Source: Firmicutes bacterium ZOR0006
GTDB lineage: Bacteria > Bacillota_I > Bacilli_A > Culicoidibacterales > ZOR0006
Reading direction: 5' to 3'
NCBI GenBank assembly: GCA_000798955.1
Contig: JTLC01000032.1
Location: 1 to 37,047, forward strand
DNA: 37,047 nucleotides
The notes beneath the pieces are model-generated. The model made no database searches. It was not told the origin of the DNA and saw nothing but the letters and a program-made list of their open reading frames with translations. The translations under genes and the position numbers were made by a program. Positions 10,736 to 18,134 of this stretch are shown one piece after another; within the stretch, counting starts at the first letter, position 1, and the number at the start of each line of letters is the position of its first letter.

Positions 10736-10915
10736 TTAATTTTTACTAGCCTTTAACACTGATTTTTCTAATAACGCCTGAAATGGTGTTTGAATATTTG
10801 CTTGACTGCGTTGCATACGTTCGTATTGTGCCGTCAAAGTTAACAAACTACTCGTGATGATAAATAACAGCATGACTAGATAAATTAAAATAAAACCCTG
10901 TTGATTCCTTTGCAT
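10736..10915 (-). CDS. Short ComGG-like pseudopilin-like protein
   Basis: A 59-aa product, MQRNQQGFILIYLVMLLF then a hydrophobic run and TAQYERMQRSQ. The N-terminal QGFIL plus a 20-residue hydrophobic helix followed by AQYE resembles ComGG, the last minor pseudopilin-like protein of the Bacilli competence pilus. ComGG is normally about 120 residues, so this would be a shortened form or a remnant. The ATG at 10915 has AAAGGA 8 nt upstream, so it looks translatable. It is separated from comGF by queT and lies 48 bp downstream of queT with no terminator between, which suggests transcription with queT. Function is inferred only from the N-terminus and the position. Confidence 0.55.
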   Translation of the reverse strand: MQRNQQGFILIYLVMLLFIITSSLLTLTAQYERMQRSQANIQTPFQALLEKSVLKASKN

Positions 10916-10963
10916 AATTCTATTCCTTTCAGTCAAGATGATAGAATTTGCGATGATAGATAT

Positions 10964-11443
10964 TTACTTTTTTAATCGTGGATACAATTTTTTTATTATG
11001 AAAACACCGAGAATCAAGACAGCAATTTGGCCTAACATTACTGTTATCCAAGCTTCTGTCAACGGAATTGCGTAAACCAAGTTTAATTCAACGGCAATAA
11101 CAAACATTCCAATGACACCAAAAGCAATTAAAAAATACACCACTTGTTGCCAAAATTTAGCACTCGGTAATACTTTCTTTGCTGCCATAAAACTGAAAAT
11201 ACCCACTGCTGTTCCTAACGTTCCGAAAACGACATCCGTCATTCCTAGCGGTGAGAAGAAGTTTGCTATCGCTGTCCCAATTAAAAGTGGCCAAGCAAAT
11301 CCAAAATCAAACATGATTAACGGTACTAAAAGCTCACTTAAACGAAATTGAAGCTGCCCATAAGCTAATGGCGCTACTGCTACTGTTAAGACAACATACA
11401 GTGCAGCAATGATTCCATACAATGCAATTTTACGACTTTCCAT
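10964..11443 (-). CDS. queT: QueT-family preQ1 transporter (ECF S-component-like)
   Basis: A 159-aa membrane protein of five to six helices matching the QueT family: RKIALYGIIAALYVVLTVA at the N-terminus, then QFRLSELLVPLIMF and GLTDVVFGT-like TDVVFGTLGTAVGIF. QueT proteins are S-components thought to import queuosine precursors with the shared ECF module; no ECF ATPase is in this window. The start is the ATG at 11443, with AGAGGTG 10 nt upstream; a TTG three codons earlier would sit on that site. It is preceded by its own promoter and a preQ1-I-like riboswitch, which supports the substrate. tgt, the enzyme that uses preQ1, lies at 35.4-36.6 kb. Confidence 0.88.
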   Translation of the reverse strand: MESRKIALYGIIAALYVVLTVAVAPLAYGQLQFRLSELLVPLIMFDFGFAWPLLIGTAIANFFSPLGMTDVVFGTLGTAVGIFSFMAAKKVLPSAKFWQQVVYFLIAFGVIGMFVIAVELNLVYAIPLTEAWITVMLGQIAVLILGVFIIKKLYPRLKK

Positions 11444-11460
11444 AAAAAACAAACACCTCT

Positions 11461-11506
11461 CTAGTTTTGATTACGCGGGTGTGCTTCTGCACTCGCTGAT
11501 ACCGCG
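11461..11506 (-). promoter_or_regulatory. preQ1-I-like riboswitch aptamer with an expanded loop
   Basis: On the minus strand P1 is CGCGG (11506-11502) with CCGCG (11478-11474). The loop opens UAUCAGC and closes CACAC, matching the UUCUAGC...ACAC pattern of preQ1-I, and the tail UAAUCAAAACUAG (11473-11461) matches the A-rich strand ending CUA. The ribosome site AGAGG follows at once, so ligand binding should hide it. An extra small hairpin (GUGC-AGAA-GCAC) is inserted in the loop. Assigned by eye from the conserved pattern. Confidence 0.75.
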
Positions 11507-11508
11507 GT

Positions 11509-11534
11509 TTGTCACAGCAAAAATTCTGTGACAA
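11509..11534 (-). other. Perfect hairpin at the 5' end of the queT mRNA
   Basis: A 9-bp perfect stem TTGTCACAG/CTGTGACAA with an 8-nt loop lies between the promoter and the riboswitch, only 2 nt from the aptamer P1. The predicted transcription start (about 11535) is at its first base. No T-run follows, so it is not a terminator. Confidence 0.8.
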
Positions 11535-11541
11535 CTACACT

Positions 11542-11570
11542 ATTATATCAAAACAAGAGCTGCGAAACAA
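11542..11570 (-). promoter_or_regulatory. SigA-type promoter of queT
   Basis: Minus strand -35 TTGTTT, 17-bp spacer, -10 TATAAT (11542-11547). It lies just downstream of the comGF stop, so queT does not depend on the comG promoter. Confidence 0.8.
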
Positions 11571-11579
11571 GGTTTCTCT

Positions 11580-12011
11580 TTATTTTTCACGTTCTTGGCA
11601 TGCAGCAGAAAATTCGTAACTTGCATCTTCAAAAATAAATTTCAGCGTGACCTGATCTGTTTTCACTTGAAATTCACCGCTAAAATCTACACCTACTCGT
11701 TCGTAGCCACCATTTTTTTTGCGAATGAATTGTTGGTTTTGAAACTGATACTCAATATAATCAATAAGATTTCCATCATCACTTAACGTTTCTAAGCGTA
11801 ACGCCTGTTTGGTTCCCGTACACGTATCACTCGCTGTTATATCCAACAGTACTACTGGTAGTACTGCTTGCACCATTGCCAATGACTCACCAACTGGTAC
11901 TTGTCGTTTCACCAACTGCCAAAGCGGTTGTGTAGTCATAATGATAAAGGCCAACAAACTCAGTACACACAGACATTCTAACAAAATAATTCCTGTTTGT
12001 TTTTTAACCAT
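11580..12011 (-). CDS. comGF: Competence pseudopilus protein ComGF
   Basis: A 143-aa protein with an N-terminal pilin-like helix (KKQTGIILLECLCVLSLLAF) and a C-terminal part matching ComGF in outline (IDYIEYQFQNQQFIRKKNGGYERVG, then TLKFIFEDASYEFSAAC). ComGF is a minor pseudopilin needed for DNA uptake. The ATG at 12011 overlaps the end of comGE by 8 nt, suggesting coupled translation; the frame is open for five more codons to a TTG, but no ribosome site supports that. Its stop is followed within 40 bp by the queT promoter. Confidence 0.8.
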   Translation of the reverse strand: MVKKQTGIILLECLCVLSLLAFIIMTTQPLWQLVKRQVPVGESLAMVQAVLPVVLLDITASDTCTGTKQALRLETLSDDGNLIDYIEYQFQNQQFIRKKNGGYERVGVDFSGEFQVKTDQVTLKFIFEDASYEFSAACQEREK

Positions 12012-12195
12012 CTGGTGCTGTTTCAATGATTAGCCATTGTTGATAAGATTGTTGCCACTGGTATTCTTCCTTCTCAGCTTTGGCTAACAACCAAACAAAT
12101 ACACTACAGCTATGTGCAAGTATCATTAGCACGAGTGTTGCAACACACAATTCTAAAAGAAAAAAACCGTGTTCACTTCGTTTTTTATCGAACAT
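12004..12195 (-). CDS. comGE: Minor pseudopilin, ComGE position
   Basis: A 63-aa protein starting MFDKKRSEHGFFLLELCVATLVLM, with the pilin-like G-F-x4-E pattern (GFFLLE) before a hydrophobic helix. By position between comGD and comGF it is ComGE, though it is shorter than the B. subtilis protein (about 115). It overlaps comGD by 11 nt and comGF by 8 nt, and its ribosome site (GGTG) is weak, so coupling is likely. The gene symbol rests on position and the N-terminus. Confidence 0.65.
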   Translation of the reverse strand: MFDKKRSEHGFFLLELCVATLVLMILAHSCSVFVWLLAKAEKEEYQWQQSYQQWLIIETAPDG

Positions 12196-12646
12196 ACTGA
12201 TACACCGCATTTCCTGGAGTCATCACAAGCTTGTGTGTTGTACTTGCCTGTTGCTGGCAGTCTGGCACAGTCGCAAAGTAAACTGTATGGCCTTGGCTAA
12301 TTGTTCCTTGTGCTGTATAGTGAACAAAAGTTGGCAGATTATTCGGAATACAGATATAATTTGGGATTGTTTTCACAAGTAGTGGCTGGCTACTCCTTTC
12401 ATAAATACGGTATTCTCGTTCTTGGGGGAAAATCCGGATATAGACACGTGTTTGCTGGTATTGTGCATAATTTTTAGCGTAAATACTATCGGCTTGGAAC
12501 TGGTTGACAAAAGTACTCATCTCGTTGTTCTGGCTTTGGCGGTAAATCACAGCAGGTGTGACTGTGCCAATAATTCCGACTAATGCTAATACGACCATCA
12601 TTTCAACTAAAGTCACACCTCGTTCCTGATTTTGATACCCAATCAC
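12185..12646 (-). CDS. comGD: Competence pseudopilin ComGD
   Basis: A 153-aa type IV pilin-like protein. The N-terminus ERGVTLVEMMVVLALVGIIG carries the prepilin cleavage pattern, with the conserved Glu five residues after the cleavage-site Gly, and a GspH-like body follows (SIYAKNYAQYQQTRVYIRIF). It starts at a GTG that overlaps the comGC stop (GTGA), so translation is coupled. It needs processing by prepilin peptidase ComC, which is not in this window. Confidence 0.85.
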   Translation of the reverse strand: MIGYQNQERGVTLVEMMVVLALVGIIGTVTPAVIYRQSQNNEMSTFVNQFQADSIYAKNYAQYQQTRVYIRIFPQEREYRIYERSSQPLLVKTIPNYICIPNNLPTFVHYTAQGTISQGHTVYFATVPDCQQQASTTHKLVMTPGNAVYQYVR

Positions 12647-12978
12647 AACGAGCGCAAGCTAGTAAATCGTGATGGAATTGTGGCTGAACCATTTGCTTGA
12701 ATCGTAATTACTTCTCCATTCGGACAAGTCTCACTTGGCAAGTAACCTTCACTAACAAGTGTTGCTAGCGTTGGAATAGCACTCGTATTATTGTCAATTA
12801 AATATAATTGTACTTGTGCTTCAACCGTTTTTAAATAAGCTCCACAGCCCTGATCTTTTGCCGTATCAAGCACACCAACCGCGTTCGGAATGACGACAAT
12901 CAATAAAATTCCGACAATGGCGATGACAACCATCATTTCTGTCAACGTAAATCCTGCTTGTTTCGTTCGTTTCATCAT
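12643..12978 (-). CDS. comGC: Major competence pseudopilin ComGC
   Basis: A 111-aa major subunit of the DNA-uptake pseudopilus. The prepilin site is clear: KQAGFTLTEMMVVIAIVGIL, with G-F at the cleavage point and E at position 5 of the mature chain. Two cysteines (QGCGAYL and SETCPNG) could form the disulphide seen in this family. ATG start with GGAGG 7 nt upstream, the best ribosome site in the operon, which suits the most abundant subunit. Confidence 0.93.
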   Translation of the reverse strand: MMKRTKQAGFTLTEMMVVIAIVGILLIVVIPNAVGVLDTAKDQGCGAYLKTVEAQVQLYLIDNNTSAIPTLATLVSEGYLPSETCPNGEVITIQANGSATIPSRFTSLRSL

Positions 12979-12989
12979 ATAAATTCCTC

Positions 12990-13991
12990 CTAAAATTGTG
13001 TTGTTATTTCAAATATTGGTAAAAATAAGGCCAGATAGAATTGTAATAAAATACCACCAATGATGAGAAAGCAAATCGTCTGACCGATTTGACACCATTT
13101 TTCCGCTGTTTGTTGTAATTGCCGAAATGCATGTTGCCAATAAAATTCACTTGCGATTAAAATTTGTTGATTCGTTGGTTGCCATTGAAAAAAACTCAAC
13201 CATGTTTGATCATTAAAACCATGATGTTCCATCACTTGATTCAATGCTATCCCTTGGTGCAGCTCATCATGCATGCTTGCCAATTGATGTGCAAAAAAAC
13301 TGCGTTCATGATTTTTTGCAAAAATTTCAATCAAAGTTTTTCCTTGCAGAAGTCCAAGTTGACAGTGGAGTGCTAAACGTAGACAGCTCCAAATTTGACA
13401 AAATCGTGCTCGTTGCATATAACGCCAAACTCGCATTTTCCGACTAAAGCTGATCCGTGACCAGACTCCGTAACTAATACCCCAACTAGCAACTAACAGC
13501 AAACAACTGCCACCTATGATTTCTGGGAGTGCAAATAGAATGACCGTTCCGCTGATTTGTAAGAATTGGAGCTGTGGCAAGATAAAGAGACTAAAACCAG
13601 TTCCAAACAATAATAATAACCCTAGCATCACAAGCGGATAGGCAAACGTTTTTTGTAATTGTGTCCGAATATGTAATTCCCATTGTAAGAGTTGGACAGT
13701 TTTTTCAACTGCTTGATCTAAATCGCTTCCTTCCCCGGTTCCACACAACCATGATAATGTCTTGTTCCGAAAGTGGAGTTCAGTTAACAAAACTTGGATA
13801 CTTGCACCTTGGGCCGCAAGCTCGCTTATTCGTTCCCAAGTAACATTTTTGGCAAACGCACTCATGCACTGTAAACTTTCTTGAATTGCATAACCTTGTT
13901 CAAATCCTTGGCGCAAGATAAAAAGTTGTTCTAATTCATATGTGATTTGTTTGCGTGAATACTTGCTCCATTTTTTCAGCCAAGCGAACAT
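12990..13991 (-). CDS. comGB: Competence pilus platform protein ComGB
   Basis: A 333-aa inner-membrane platform protein of the GspF/PilC family that anchors pseudopilus assembly. Two GspF-like halves can be seen, each with an ERISELAAQGASIQVLLTEL- or MHDELHQGIALNQVMEHHGF-type segment, and hydrophobic helices near the middle (PLVMLGLLLLFGTGFSLFIL) and at the C-terminus (FLIIGGILLQFYLALFLPIF). The start is the ATG at 13991, 6 nt after GGAGGTGG; it overlaps comGA by 56 nt. The longer frame to 14072 has no ribosome site. Confidence 0.9.
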   Translation of the reverse strand: MFAWLKKWSKYSRKQITYELEQLFILRQGFEQGYAIQESLQCMSAFAKNVTWERISELAAQGASIQVLLTELHFRNKTLSWLCGTGEGSDLDQAVEKTVQLLQWELHIRTQLQKTFAYPLVMLGLLLLFGTGFSLFILPQLQFLQISGTVILFALPEIIGGSCLLLVASWGISYGVWSRISFSRKMRVWRYMQRARFCQIWSCLRLALHCQLGLLQGKTLIEIFAKNHERSFFAHQLASMHDELHQGIALNQVMEHHGFNDQTWLSFFQWQPTNQQILIASEFYWQHAFRQLQQTAEKWCQIGQTICFLIIGGILLQFYLALFLPIFEITTQF

Positions 13992-14886
13992 ATTCCACCT
14001 CCACTCCAGTAAACCATGTTTCAAGTTGCTCGCTTTCGAGGTATTCATAAATCCCGTACACGTGCTCATCATTGACGACTAATTGTTGAGTACTAATAAA
14101 GCGTAATGTGGCTTCAAGTTCATGGTTTGTGACGCCAAGATCTCGTAAACGCTCAAAACATTGGTGGACACTCCCACTATGCACGGTCGCAATAACTAAG
14201 TGACCTGTTAATGCTGCTCGTTTGGCCATTTTCATCACATGTTCACTGCGAATTTCACCAATGACAATCACATCTGGATCATGCCTGAGTGTCGTCTGTA
14301 ATGCCGATTCATAACTCACCCCACTCGCTTCATGAATCTGAATTTGCGTAATTCCATAAATTTGCCGTTCTACAGGATCCTCAAGTGAGACAATACTCCT
14401 TCCTAATTGTTTACAGTGCTCCATTAAGGCATATAATGTTGTTGTTTTGCCAACACCAGTTGGGCCACTAAAAATAACTAACCCTTGTTGTAAGCGACTG
14501 ATATTCGCCAATGCTTGTTGATCAGTTTTAATAGGTGTGAGCTGTTCGTAGTTACGAATCGCACTTTGATCTAAAATTCGAATCACGATGCTTTCACCAC
14601 GCGGAGTCGGTACAAAAGAACAGCGTAAGTAGCATTCATATGCAGCATCATCATAGTGAAATTGACCACACTGTAACAATCGCACCCCTAATTGCAAGTT
14701 TGCCTGAAACTTTAAATAGCGGCTAAATTGCTCAAATCGCTCATGATTCATCGTAAAAAGCAATTCCATTCGTGTATCCATTAGTCGGCGCATCACTAAC
14801 ACTTCATCTTGTTCGGGTATAAAATGCAAATCGCGGCTTGAAACTTCGGCACTTAATGTCAGGCAATGTCGTAAAAGTTTTTGCAT
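13936..14886 (-). CDS. comGA: Competence pilus assembly ATPase ComGA
   Basis: A 316-aa secretion ATPase (GspE/PilB-PilT superfamily) that powers pseudopilus assembly. It has Walker A GPTGVGKTTTLYAL, the Asp box SLEDPVERQIYGITQIQI, Walker B region LRHDPDVIVIGEIR and the His box ATVHSGSVHQCFERL. It lacks the tetracysteine zinc motif of longer PilB proteins, as ComGA does. ATG start with AAAGGAG 9 nt upstream. It is the first gene of the comG operon. The 200-bp upstream region, shared with a divergent protease gene, has no clear SigA promoter for this direction, in keeping with competence-specific control. Confidence 0.95.
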   Translation of the reverse strand: MQKLLRHCLTLSAEVSSRDLHFIPEQDEVLVMRRLMDTRMELLFTMNHERFEQFSRYLKFQANLQLGVRLLQCGQFHYDDAAYECYLRCSFVPTPRGESIVIRILDQSAIRNYEQLTPIKTDQQALANISRLQQGLVIFSGPTGVGKTTTLYALMEHCKQLGRSIVSLEDPVERQIYGITQIQIHEASGVSYESALQTTLRHDPDVIVIGEIRSEHVMKMAKRAALTGHLVIATVHSGSVHQCFERLRDLGVTNHELEATLRFISTQQLVVNDEHVYGIYEYLESEQLETWFTGVEVEYVRLAEKMEQVFTQTNHI

Positions 14887-15044
14887 GTATTTTTTCTCCT
14901 TTCCTCTTTATATGCACCAGTTTTTCCCAGAATGGCACAAAAAATCAGAAATTTAAGCGAAAATTTATTTTCATCGTTGTCATCATACATCTCATTTTTT
15001 TATAAAAACAAGTATAAGTGACTAGTATTTTCGAAGTGAGCTTG

Positions 15045-15050
15045 TATAAT
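15045..15050 (+). promoter_or_regulatory. -10 element for the CPBP protease gene
   Basis: TATAAT on the plus strand 38 bp before the CPBP start. The matching -35 position is poor, so activity from this site alone is uncertain. Confidence 0.45.
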
Positions 15051-15087
15051 TGACACACAACTTTTCTTCAGTTAGGGGGAGGAAACA

Positions 15088-15843
15088 ATGAAAAAAAATG
15101 ATGGTATGGCACAAGCTTGGCTGGCTTTTTGGGTGTATTTTATCAGTTATCTTTGGCTTGGACCAATACTCGTTGCGAATATTCACCTCTGGAGTCAACA
15201 ATTTGTCCTGAATGCTCCCCACAGTTTCTGGTCTTGGATTTTACCTATAGAGTTTAATCCGAATGTATTCAGTATGATTTTTGCTAATTTACTTCTCTAC
15301 TTTTTTTTGACACTCTTTTTTGTTGCTTTGTTTCGAAAGTTATTATATCGAGATTTAAAAAGTCTTTTGACCTCTCCACGTTTCGCCATACGCGGTGTTC
15401 TGTTCGGTCTCAGCATTATCATTATGTTCAGTTTCATCGGTTCAATCGGTGCTTTCGTCATCCAACAACAACGTATTTTCCCTGAAAACCAGCAATTAAT
15501 TAATCTCATGTTTGCTCAGAATTTTGGCGCAACTGCACTTTTAACACTTTTATTTGCTCCGTTTGTCGAAGAACTTATTTTTCGCCTCGTGCTTTTCCGA
15601 CTTGGTCACAACTTCCATTTACAACCATGGACCTTGGTTGTACTATCAACATTGAGTTACGCCTGCATCCACTTGATTGCCGGTGAACAATTAATTGTTA
15701 TCGTTCCATATGTAGCAATTGGTTTTGCATTAGCACTCACTTACCAACGTTACCATAATTTCTGGATTTGTTTTTGCATCCACAGTGCGAATAATTTACT
15801 CGCTTTACTGATTGCTATATTTTTTCAATTCCCCACTAATTAA
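15088..15843 (+). CDS. CPBP-family intramembrane metalloprotease
   Basis: A 251-aa membrane protein with about seven hydrophobic segments and the three CPBP (Abi/CAAX protease-like) motifs: FVEELIFRLVLFRL with EExxxR, a mid-motif His in SYACIHLIAG, and FCIHSANNLLAL with HxxxN. Bacterial members are glutamic-type intramembrane proteases, some tied to bacteriocin self-immunity or peptide maturation. No bacteriocin gene is visible nearby, so the substrate is unknown. Strong ribosome site AGGGGGAGG 6 nt before the ATG. It is divergent from comGA and convergent with the DUF3221-like gene. Confidence 0.88.
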   Translation: MKKNDGMAQAWLAFWVYFISYLWLGPILVANIHLWSQQFVLNAPHSFWSWILPIEFNPNVFSMIFANLLLYFFLTLFFVALFRKLLYRDLKSLLTSPRFAIRGVLFGLSIIIMFSFIGSIGAFVIQQQRIFPENQQLINLMFAQNFGATALLTLLFAPFVEELIFRLVLFRLGHNFHLQPWTLVVLSTLSYACIHLIAGEQLIVIVPYVAIGFALALTYQRYHNFWICFCIHSANNLLALLIAIFFQFPTN

Positions 15844-15846
15844 CAA

Positions 15847-15885
15847 AAAGAGGCGGGATTACATTCACTGTAATCCCGCCTCTTT
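15847..15885. terminator. Bidirectional terminator between convergent genes
   Basis: A perfect 17-bp stem (15847-15863 with 15869-15885) with a TTCAC loop. AAA and TTT at the two ends of the stem suit both directions, although the flanking T-runs are short. Confidence 0.9.
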
Positions 15886-15891
15886 ATCCTC

Positions 15892-16260
15892 TCATTTTAA
15901 TTGATCAGTTTGAATAACTTCGACTTCACGAGCGACAGCCTGAACCGGGTAAGATTCGGCTACGGGCCCCTCAAACTGAATAGCAACGTACATCCCAACC
16001 TCAAGTTGCTTAAGTTGGAGTCGTTGGCTATCGAGCATAATCGGAGTTTGCTGCGTAAGCCGAACAGCCGCTTTATCATATGCCGCAACTTCATCGCCGC
16101 TTGGTGTTTCAACAAGAATCACAGCACCATCTTCACTCGCTTGTAATTGGGTAATTGTACCCCTAATTTCAATTTCATCAATTTCGACAGTTCGTTGCAC
16201 CGAAACAATCGCCAACACCATAGCAATAATTATGAAAATCCAGAGATATTTGTGTTTCAC
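15892..16260 (-). CDS. Membrane-anchored DUF3221/YobA-like protein
   Basis: A 122-aa protein. An N-terminal hydrophobic anchor (KHKYLWIFIIIAMVLAIVSV) leads to an all-beta extracytoplasmic part with RGTITQLQASEDGAVILVET and ending near GPVAESYPVQAVAREVEVI. The G-P-V-x-E-S-Y-P-x-Q-A pattern is typical of DUF3221 lipoproteins, but no lipobox Cys is seen here, so it would be membrane-anchored. The role of this family is not known. It starts at a GTG just 1 nt after the pepV stop, so it is translated from the pepV mRNA, with only a weak ribosome site. Confidence 0.65.
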   Translation of the reverse strand: MKHKYLWIFIIIAMVLAIVSVQRTVEIDEIEIRGTITQLQASEDGAVILVETPSGDEVAAYDKAAVRLTQQTPIMLDSQRLQLKQLEVGMYVAIQFEGPVAESYPVQAVAREVEVIQTDQLK

Positions 16261-16261
16261 T

Positions 16262-17605
16262 TTATTTTACCAACTGATAAATTGCTTGCGCATAAATTTG
16301 TGTCGCTTTTTCTAAATCAGCTAATGTGATATATTCATTCGGCTGGTGTTCAGTTTTGACACTATCTGGAAAAACCATACCAAAAGCGACGCAATTATCG
16401 AGTGCACGAGCAAATGTTGCCCCACCTGATGACTCAGGTGTTGAATCTAATCCTGTTTCCGTTTCATAGACATCACGAAGGGTTTTGACTAAGAAATGAT
16501 CGGTAGGCACGTGAATCGCTGCTAACCAATCAAATTCTTCATAACTGAGTGCATATTTTTGGGCGATTGCTTGTAATGGTTCAACAATTGTCGCTTTTTC
16601 ATAGCTCACAGGAATCCGAATATCTAACGCAATCTCTTGACCTGTTTCATCTAGTCGCACTTTCCCAATGTTCACTGTAAGTTTCCCTGACACTTCATCT
16701 TCGCAGTTGGCAATAATTTGGTTCGCATTCGCATCTTCACCAATCACTTCGGCAATAAAATCAATAGCCTCGCAGTGAAGCCCAACTTCATGTAAACTAA
16801 TTGCTAAGCGGCTAATGGCATTTTCACCACGATCTGCTGCTTGAGAATGAATTCCGGTCCCTAAGACCAAGACACTCGTGGCAGTTTCTTTAAACTGAAA
16901 GTTATGTTTACTCAATGCCGTTTTCACTTCGGCTTGCTTTTCACCAGTATATTCTGCTTGATCAGGTACAGAATTAAACGCATTTCCCGCGATTAATTTC
17001 ACCGGTGCTGGGTTTGTTGTTTTCAACACGGCTTGTAACAATCCTTTTTCAGCATTAATCATCGGGAATTTTGAATCTGGTGTAAATCCGAAGTCTGGAA
17101 TAGTTTCCCCATTTTCACGATACTTTGCCATATCACGCCAAAGTGTTTCTTCATCTGTCCCAAAAATAAAACGAATTTTTTTATTGAATGTTACGCCACT
17201 ATCGATTAAAGCTTTCACCGCGTATAAGGCTGCGAGCGTTGGTCCCTTATCATCCTGAGTCCCTCGTCCAATCAGCTTTCCATCATTAATCTGACAATCA
17301 AATGGATCATGGTGCCAATTTGCTAAATCTCCAACTGGTACTACGTCAAGATGTCCTAAAATCCCCAAAGTTTCTGACCCTTCACCAATTTCAGCATATC
17401 CATAGTATCCTTCACCGTTTTTCACGGTAAATCCAAGGCTTTCACATAAATTGAGCATTGTCTCTAAAGACTGCGCAATTGCTTGACCAAATGGTGCTCC
17501 TTCTTTCGCTTCACCAATGACACTAGGAATTGCAACTTGTTGCTGAATTGCACGAATTAGCGTTGGCTGTAACTGAATCACTTTTTCTTGAATGGTTGTT
17601 TTCAT
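16262..17605 (-). CDS. pepV: Dipeptidase PepV (M20 family)
   Basis: A 447-aa cytoplasmic zinc dipeptidase that splits a wide range of dipeptides. Metal and catalytic motifs are visible: GILGHLDVVPVGDLANWHHDPF, GRGTQDDKGPTLAALYAVKA (bridging Asp), FGTDEETLWRDM (catalytic Glu pair), FTPDSKFPMINAEKG and, near the C-terminus, DSVKTEHQPNEYI with the last His. The start used is the ATG at 17605, matching the family N-terminus; a longer frame reads into the promoter. Its promoter is an extended -10 (TGT-TATAAT), behind the arsR terminator. Confidence 0.95.
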   Translation of the reverse strand: MKTTIQEKVIQLQPTLIRAIQQQVAIPSVIGEAKEGAPFGQAIAQSLETMLNLCESLGFTVKNGEGYYGYAEIGEGSETLGILGHLDVVPVGDLANWHHDPFDCQINDGKLIGRGTQDDKGPTLAALYAVKALIDSGVTFNKKIRFIFGTDEETLWRDMAKYRENGETIPDFGFTPDSKFPMINAEKGLLQAVLKTTNPAPVKLIAGNAFNSVPDQAEYTGEKQAEVKTALSKHNFQFKETATSVLVLGTGIHSQAADRGENAISRLAISLHEVGLHCEAIDFIAEVIGEDANANQIIANCEDEVSGKLTVNIGKVRLDETGQEIALDIRIPVSYEKATIVEPLQAIAQKYALSYEEFDWLAAIHVPTDHFLVKTLRDVYETETGLDSTPESSGGATFARALDNCVAFGMVFPDSVKTEHQPNEYITLADLEKATQIYAQAIYQLVK

Positions 17606-17659
17606 AAAATTGATACCCGTCCCTTTCTCTCTTGTTTGTTTATAACAAGTATTATTTTT

Positions 17660-17665
17660 ATTATA
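17660..17665 (-). promoter_or_regulatory. Extended -10 promoter of pepV
   Basis: The minus strand reads TGT-TATAAT about 55 bp upstream of the pepV start. No good -35 is present. Confidence 0.6.
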
Positions 17666-17702
17666 ACATAGTTCATTCTGGGCAAAACTTAAAAATGCCC
17701 AC

Positions 17703-17728
17703 AAAAAAAACTATGATCATTCATAGTT
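17703..17728 (-). terminator. Terminator overlapping the arsR stop codon
   Basis: A perfect 8-bp stem AACTATGA/TCATAGTT (17709-17716 with 17721-17728) followed by eight T on the minus strand. The stop codon of arsR (17727-17729) lies partly inside the stem. Confidence 0.85.
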
Positions 17729-18026
17729 AATCCTGGCATGGCTGACAGCCAAATTCGACTTTATTATTTCCTGAAAATTGCAAAAGGTAATCTACCATAT
17801 TCGCTAACTCACTCTCATTAATTGTATAATACACATTTTTGCCAATCTTTTCTGATTCCACAACTCCGGCATCGACAAGAATTTTCATGTGATGTGATAA
17901 CGTTGGCTGGGAAACCGAAAATTGGTTCTGTAAATGACAAATACAATTTTGACCTTGGCTAATTTGTTCGATGAGCTTTAAGCGAATTGGTTCACCTAGT
18001 GCTTTCAAATATCGTGCTTCTTTCAT
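17727..18026 (-). CDS. ArsR-family metal-type transcriptional repressor
   Basis: A 99-aa winged-helix repressor. The helix-turn-helix is in CHLQNQFSVSQPTLSHHMKIL and the wing in SEKIGKNVYYTINE. Cys28 and Cys30 (NCICHL) lie where ArsR proteins bind As(III)/Sb(III) in the recognition region, and a second pair, Cys94 and Cys97 (GCQPC), ends the protein. The start is the ATG at 18026, with AGAGGTGG about 8 nt upstream; the ATG 24 bp earlier overlaps the -10 box and cannot be used. No arsenic or metal efflux gene is adjacent, so its target is elsewhere or is its own promoter. Confidence 0.88.
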   Translation of the reverse strand: MKEARYLKALGEPIRLKLIEQISQGQNCICHLQNQFSVSQPTLSHHMKILVDAGVVESEKIGKNVYYTINESELANMVDYLLQFSGNNKVEFGCQPCQD

Positions 18027-18048
18027 TCTCTCTGCCACCTCTCTCTTC

Positions 18049-18077
18049 ATTATACGGATTTTTTACGTTGTTGCCAA
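18049..18077 (-). promoter_or_regulatory. SigA-type promoter of the arsR gene
   Basis: Minus strand -35 TTGGCA, 17-bp spacer, -10 TATAAT. The -10 ends in ATG, which explains why the upstream ATG in the reading frame is not the start. Confidence 0.8.
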
Positions 18078-18080
18078 CTA

Positions 18081-18108
18081 AAAAGACTATATCTCTCGAT
18101 ATAGCCTT
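18081..18108 (-). terminator. Terminator after the YbjQ gene
   Basis: A 9-position stem (18085-18093 with 18098-18106, loop of 4, one imperfect pair near the base) and five T downstream on the minus strand. Confidence 0.75.
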
Positions 18109-18134
18109 CTTGTTACCGTCTCAACGTGTACTGA

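Noticed and set aside
14958-14975. AAAATTTATTTT upstream of comGA as a ComK box
   Set aside because: The ComK box needs two AAAA-N5-TTTT half-sites with set spacing. Only one AT-rich near-match with a 4-nt gap is present, so it is not supported.
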